This document shows positions 60,991 to 64,000 of a stretch of DNA of 64,000 nt, piece after piece; within the stretch, counting starts at the first letter, position 1, and every line of letters starts with the position of its first letter. Made by a program: the position numbers and the translations under genes. The stretch is from the NCBI GenBank assembly GCA_002479255.1, contig DLMJ01000050.1:8498-72497 (forward strand), given 5' to 3'. Source of the stretch: Candidatus Binatus soli. GTDB taxonomy: Bacteria; Desulfobacterota; Binatia; Binatales; Binataceae. The notes beneath the pieces were generated by a model, which was not told where the DNA came from, searched no databases, and saw nothing but the letters and a program-made list of their open reading frames with translations.

Positions 60991-61020
60991 AAAAAGCCCG
61001 CGCTCTTGCGGCGCGAGGCT
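60991..61020 (-). terminator. Minus-strand rho-independent terminator
   Basis: AGCC-CGCGC pairs with GCGCG-A-GGCT across a 7-base loop and, on the minus strand, is followed by TTTTT. No minus-strand gene now lies upstream in the window. Confidence 0.6.
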
Positions 61021-61146
61021 CCCCGCCCGCGCCAGCACCGTCAGATCGGGTGGCCTCGGTCGTTCGGTCGCCTGAAGCCTTAAAATCGAAGGCCGCCTCT
61101 TAACCATTTTGTAACAATTCGTGATCGAGAACCGCGGCGATTACCA

Positions 61147-61175
61147 TTGACGGATGTAGCCCGTTAGGCTACACT
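61147..61175 (+). promoter_or_regulatory. Promoter and operator of the HigBA pair
   Basis: TTGACG at 61147-61152 and TACACT at 61170-61175 are separated by 17 bases. A perfect inverted repeat TGTAGCC-CGTTA-GGCTACA covers 61155-61173, overlapping the spacer and -10. This is the expected place for repression by HigA. Transcription would begin near 61182, right at the toxin's first codons. Confidence 0.75.
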
Positions 61176-61187
61176 TATCACACGAAG

Positions 61188-61466
61188 ATACGGAACATCA
61201 TTCACAAGGGCGTCAAACGCCTTTACGCGGAAGACAGCCCCAAGGGCGTGTCGGCCGCGACCGTGAATAAGCTCCGTATGATGCTGGCCTTCCTGCAGGA
61301 CATGGAAAGCGAAGACGAACTGCGAACGATCCCGGTGTGGAAAGCCCACAGGCTGACCGGCGACCGCAGGGGCGTCTGGAGTCTGCACGTCACGCTGAAC
61401 TGGCGGCTGACGTTGCGCATCGAAGAAAACGAAATCTGTGACTTGAACCTTGAGGACTACCATTGA
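61188..61466 (+). CDS. higB: HigB-type RelE-superfamily toxin, start codon abnormal
   Basis: A HigB toxin, which cleaves mRNA on the ribosome. The family-typical frame begins KIRNIIHKGVKRLYAED at 61185 and runs through RTIPVWKAHRLTGDRRGVW and LNWRLTLRIEE to DLNLEDYH. The normal start (HigB opens M-I-x-x-I-x-H-K-G) would fall at 61185, where the codon is AAG. The frame has no ATG, GTG or TTG between 61122 and 61248. Use of the ATA at 61188, or of the GTG at 61248 with loss of 20 residues, are the alternatives. It may be inactive. Confidence 0.75.
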   Translation: MRNIIHKGVKRLYAEDSPKGVSAATVNKLRMMLAFLQDMESEDELRTIPVWKAHRLTGDRRGVWSLHVTLNWRLTLRIEENEICDLNLEDYH

Positions 61467-61477
61467 AGGAGGAAACC

Positions 61478-61774
61478 ATGCGTATGCTGAACCCGCCGCA
61501 CCCCGGCGAATTTATCCGCTCTGAAGTTATCGAGCCGCTCGGCCTTTCCGTGACCGCTGCCGCGACCGCGCTCGGCGTTTCGCGCCCGACGCTGTCGACC
61601 CTGCTCAACGGCAAGTCGGACCTATCCGGCGATATGGCGCTGCGGATCGAAAAGGCTTTCGGCCCGAAAATGGAAACGCTGATGCGGATGCAGTCGTCCT
61701 ACGACATCGCCCGCACGCGCAAGCGCGAAAGCAAAATCCACGTCCGCCGTCACCCTGCCACGGCGACTGCCTGA
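61478..61774 (+). CDS. higA: HigA-type XRE antitoxin
   Basis: A 98-residue antitoxin. It opens with NPPHPGEFIRSEVIEPLGLS, the classic HigA start, followed by the helix-turn-helix TAAATALGVSRPTLSTLLNG. It binds and neutralises HigB and represses the promoter. The ATG at 61478 has AAGGAGG 6 bases upstream, one of the best ribosome sites in the window. A strong terminator follows the gene. Confidence 0.93.
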   Translation: MRMLNPPHPGEFIRSEVIEPLGLSVTAAATALGVSRPTLSTLLNGKSDLSGDMALRIEKAFGPKMETLMRMQSSYDIARTRKRESKIHVRRHPATATA

Positions 61775-61785
61775 AACGCAAAAAA

Positions 61786-61832
61786 TCCCCGGACCAGACG
61801 CACCCAGGCGCCGGTCCGGGGACTGTGTTTTT
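61786..61832 (+). terminator. Rho-independent terminator
   Basis: TCCCCGGACC at 61786-61795 pairs perfectly with GGTCCGGGGA at 61813-61822, followed by CTGTGTTTTT. It ends the higBA transcript. Confidence 0.88.
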
Positions 61833-61931
61833 ATCGTGTGATAACTACGACGGTCTGTCTCTCCTTTCAGCTGCCCTCCTGAACGTCAGTACAGCACCTT
61901 CCTCGTCAGTGCAGCGCGCGCCCACCCGGAC

Positions 61932-62231
61932 ATGATTGAAGGCGGATTTCCATTTGGCTATTACTCAGTTCCATTCGATTACTACTTCAAGGGAACCAAT
62001 CTGCGAATAGCTATTCCGGGATTCGATGCTGCGGCCGCGCGAATGACTATTGAGCAGCGGGTGTCATCGGCTGGCGGTGGATGGCTGGTCAGTTGGAAGG
62101 AGGGCAACGCGGCAAACTCCGAACTCCCCGATCCAAAGCGCTTCACAGTGATCGAGAAATTCCGCGGCGACCATCTCACGTTCTACCGGATCACGCCGTC
62201 CGCCAGGGGTGACCCCTGCATCCACCGTTAA
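61932..62231 (+). CDS. Small hypothetical protein
   Basis: A 99-residue frame from an ATG at 61932. It is unmatched by me, with a low-hydrophobicity, beta-type composition. Its last ten codons run into the short repeat at 62203. It may be a chance frame or a fragment; the ribosome-binding site is poor. Confidence 0.3.
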   Translation: MIEGGFPFGYYSVPFDYYFKGTNLRIAIPGFDAAAARMTIEQRVSSAGGGWLVSWKEGNAANSELPDPKRFTVIEKFRGDHLTFYRITPSARGDPCIHR

Positions 62232-62258
62232 GGCCGCGCTCCGTTGTCGCGCGCGGCC
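62203..62258 (+). repeat. Short structured repeat, copy 1
   Basis: Contains the inverted repeat CAGGGG-TGA-CCCCTG, then TTAAGGCCGCGCTCCG and TTGTCGCGCGC. Close copies lie at 63707 and 63798. Copy 3 has CAGGGC-TGA-GCCCTG, a compensated change in the hairpin. Confidence 0.7.
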
Positions 62259-62391
62259 ATTGCTTCGGGCGGGCGGAGTTTACCCTGAGTACCCGAAGGG
62301 GCCTGTTAAGAGGGGCAAATTGGACGAGGCGGTTGTTCCGGGCGTCGTGCGCCCGCCAGACGCGAAGCTTGCTTTTTCACTCCTCCCGCCA

Positions 62392-62448
62392 GCGCCGGAA
62401 ACATCGTGTGAACAAAACCGGCGCGCGGAACCTTGCCATAGGGAGGCC
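62392..62448 (+). repeat. Leader-like repeat, copy 1
   Basis: GCGCCGGAAACATCGTG is followed by AACAAAACCGGCGC; GCGCCGG pairs with CCGGCGC. The unit ends CCTTGCCATAGGGAGGCC. The same unit recurs at 63854. It precedes the surface-protein gene at 62552 by about 100 bases, so it may be part of the mRNA leader. Confidence 0.6.
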
Positions 62449-62551
62449 ATTGGGTCCATGATTAGCGGTTCACGCACGGAAATTCCGGAAAAGTTTAACC
62501 TGAGCGGCACAATTTGTCGCTTGGCGGCCGTCTCGTCTGGGGAGGGAATGG

Positions 62552-63702
62552 ATGAGTGCATCCTGGGGAAAAGTGCGCATCGGGGTGATCGCGATCTTTT
62601 GTGCGGCTGCGTTGGCGATCCCGGCTTTCGCAAGCCTGACGACGCCGCGTGCGCAGACGGCCGTGCCGCCGCCCATCGGGACGAGATCCAATTCGACGTC
62701 GACGCAGGTGCCCGGCATCTATGTGGCGGACGAGGGTCCCCCCGTGCAGCAACACCGGCGGTCGCATCGCCGGTTTTCTCCTACGCGTTGACCACGACGA
62801 TGAACCCGGTAGGTCCCGGGAATGCGGCGGTGTTCACGTGGACTGTGACCAACCTCACCAGCTCAGCCCAGCTCACCAATATCTGTTACCTGGTTCCGCC
62901 GAATACCTCCGAAGGCGGTTACGGGGCGGGCGAGGAATTCTGCACCGGCAATTTTTCGGTGTCCGCTGGAACATCAACTTCCGCCATCATTGACCTGACG
63001 GTGCTCAACGGCACGTCGACGCCGCCCAACGGCGCGCTCGTCAATCTGACCATTACCGATACGGAGAACGGTGATGCGTCGGTATCGAGCAACATAGGAG
63101 TAACCTTGCCCGCCACGGCAACTCCCACTCCGACTGCGACGGCAACCGCGACGACCCCGACGGCGACCCCGACCCCGACCGCAACAGCGACGGCGACCAA
63201 GACGGCCACGCCCACGGTGACAGCGACGCCGACCGCAACCGCGACTGCGACAGCAACGGCGACAAAAACCGTCGGCACGCCGACAGCCACGGCAACCGCG
63301 ACTGCTACCAAGACGGCCACGCCCACCGCCACTCAAACCCCGACTGCGACACCGACGCCAGTGTCGGTCAAGCTGAAGATCAGTCCGGCGTCGCTGGCAT
63401 TCGGAAAAACGGTGAAAGTCGGAACTACCAGCGCGCCCAAGACGGTCACGCTCATGAACGACAGTTCCAAGAAATCCAAGATTGCCGTGTCGATCACCGG
63501 CGAGTCGGCCGCCGCGCCATTCGCGGTCAAGTCGGAATGCGAAGAAACGCTCGAGCCCGGCAAGAGTTGCAAGGTATCGGTGACCTTCAGTCCGACGGAC
63601 ACGGCGGCGCAGACTGGAAGCCTGGTGATTTATGACAACGCGACCGGCTCGCCGCAGAGAGTGGGGCTGTCGGGAACCGGCAAGGCCGCCAAGAAGAAAT
63701 AG
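62552..63702 (+). pseudogene. Surface protein with Thr/Ala/Pro stalk and choice-of-anchor domain, frameshifted
   Basis: The ATG at 62552 has GGAGG 7 bases upstream and begins a good signal peptide (IAIFCAAALAIPAFAS). That frame ends at 62791. The following domain is in the frame one base earlier: SPVFSYALTTTMNPVGPGNA, then two cysteines (ICYLV, EFCTGN), a Thr/Ala/Pro stalk coded by 63115-63360 and a C-terminal ASPM/Hydin-like choice-of-anchor D domain (LKISPASLAFGKTVKVGTT). A run of six C near 62740 lies where the frames meet: one extra C would restore a 383-residue protein. Real mutation, phase variation or sequencing error are all possible. Confidence 0.65.
63115..63360 (+). repeat. Codon-level tandem repeat coding a Thr/Ala/Pro stalk
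   Basis: Imperfect tandem repeats of ACN-GCN-ACN and ACN-CCN codons give about 80 residues of TATATA and TPTATP type. They form an extended wall-spanning or linker stalk between the two domains of the surface protein. Confidence 0.75.
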
Positions 63703-63706
63703 GCAG

Positions 63707-63762
63707 GGCAGGGGTGACCCCTGCACCCAATGTTAAGGCCGCGCTCCGTTGTCGCGCGCGCC
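63707..63762 (+). repeat. Short structured repeat, copy 2
   Basis: Near-identical to the unit at 62203: CAGGGG-TGA-CCCCTG, then CACCCAATG, TTAAGGCCGCGCTCCG and TTGTCGCGCGC. It begins directly after the surface-protein stop. Confidence 0.75.
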
Positions 63763-63797
63763 CTGTCAATGGCTTAATACTGGCCTCCCGTGCCAAC

Positions 63798-63853
63798 GGG
63801 CAGGGCTGAGCCCTGCACCCAGTATTAAGAGCGCGCTCCGTTGTCGCGCGCCG
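63798..63853 (+). repeat. Short structured repeat, copy 3
   Basis: Same unit with CAGGGC-TGA-GCCCTG (compensated in both arms) and AGTATTAAGAGCGCGCTCCG. It lies about 35 bases from copy 2. Confidence 0.75.
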
Positions 63854-63908
63854 GCGCCGGAAACATCGTGGAACGAAACCGGCGTGGAGCCTTGCCATAA
63901 GGAAGGCC
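63854..63908 (+). repeat. Leader-like repeat, copy 2
   Basis: GCGCCGGAAACATCGTG, then GAACGAAACCGGCG and CTTGCCATAAGGAAGGCC. It matches the unit at 62392. It likely heads another gene starting beyond the window. Confidence 0.65.
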
Positions 63909-63923
63909 GTCGAGTCTTCTATA

Positions 63924-63991
63924 GGGGAGCTGGAATCGGAGAGTCAAAAGGGGAAATCCCGGTTCAATGCAAAGCCGGTGGCGTGCTCCCC
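63924..63991 (+). ncRNA. Structured RNA-like domain at the window edge
   Basis: GGGGAGC at 63924-63930 pairs with GCTCCCC at 63985-63991, closing about 54 bases that hold GCAAAGCC and a small CCGG-type stem. CTGGAA at 63930-63935 can pair instead with TTCCAG at 63995-64000. The overlap suggests a switch or pseudoknot. Class not recognised, and the 3' part is cut by the window. Confidence 0.35.
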
Positions 63992-64000
63992 AATTTCCAG

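Noticed and set aside
60852..61103. 83-residue frame after the molybdoenzyme
   Set aside because: Spans the tRNA-Ser fragment and terminator; no coding signs.
63115..63360. CRISPR-like or satellite array
   Set aside because: Repeats are imperfect and codon-phased within a reading frame; no regular spacers.
62209..63702. A single 497-residue protein in one frame
   Set aside because: Its first about 180 residues lack family and signal-peptide character, while another frame from 62552 has a good ribosome site and signal peptide. The frameshift model fits better.
63924..64000. Cyclic di-GMP-I riboswitch
   Set aside because: It has GCAAAGCC followed by a short stem as in that class, but the 5' conserved part and central hairpin are missing.

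Overview
The window is GC-rich bacterial chromosome with dense genes on both strands and short spacers. One tRNA gene (Thr, CGT, CCA encoded) is present; there is no rRNA or CRISPR array. The gene content suggests an uncultured soil or sediment bacterium living on fatty acids and hydrocarbon-like substrates: MaoC hydratases, two ETF systems, an ETF:quinone oxidoreductase-like membrane protein, CoA-transferase, thiolase, acyl-CoA dehydrogenase, acyl-CoA ligase, a type II DMSO-reductase-family molybdoenzyme and a bacterial family B DNA polymerase. My best guess is Candidatus Binatota or a relative of Desulfobacterota. That is inference from gene content and style, not from a marker phylogeny.

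Layout. 1-8.7 kb is core metabolism: cold-shock protein, FAD disulfide oxidoreductase plus TVP38 membrane protein, moaB and a moaD-moaE fusion for molybdenum cofactor, ispH, a TPR lipoprotein, a deoxynucleoside kinase, pterin carbinolamine dehydratase, two MaoC hydratases and a PaaA-like diiron protein. 8.8-10.5 kb is a two-gene restriction-modification system of the XcyI/Cfr9I type. 10.6-17.6 kb holds a possible terminated small RNA or leader, a methyltransferase, a DUF2846 lipoprotein, an epimerase-like protein, a phosphoesterase, a HAD hydrolase and a btuFCD-type ABC importer. 17.7-30.6 kb holds an EtfB-EtfA fusion, an O-methyltransferase-like protein, family B DNA polymerase, a cation exchanger, rpoD, an acetyltransferase toxin-antitoxin pair, the EMO-like ETF:quinone oxidoreductase and a DUF4412 protein. 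30.6-43 kb holds membrane, surface-glycan and CoA genes, an IclR regulator and canonical etfBA. 43-48 kb has macAB and a DUF1329 protein preceded by the 3' remnant of a second DUF1329 gene.

49.6-60.8 kb looks like an acquired catabolic island. It begins with tRNA-Thr and a broken tyrosine integrase, followed by nitroreductase, thiolase, acyl-CoA dehydrogenase, a LysR regulator, a deleted alcohol dehydrogenase, a CoA ligase and a 942-residue molybdopterin enzyme without its usual partner subunits. The intergenic regions before the nitroreductase and beside lysR share a conserved box of about 40 bp with a dyad, which suggests one LysR controls both transcription units. A tRNA-Ser 3'-end fragment lies just after the molybdoenzyme gene.

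60.9-64 kb is accessory: a HigBA toxin-antitoxin pair whose toxin lacks an ordinary start codon, a frameshifted surface protein with a Thr/Ala/Pro stalk, and two families of short structured repeats.

How the parts fit: molybdenum cofactor genes could serve the molybdoenzyme. Acyl-CoA dehydrogenases would pass electrons to canonical EtfBA and then to the EMO-like membrane protein and the quinone pool. The EtfB-EtfA fusion probably serves a different electron route.
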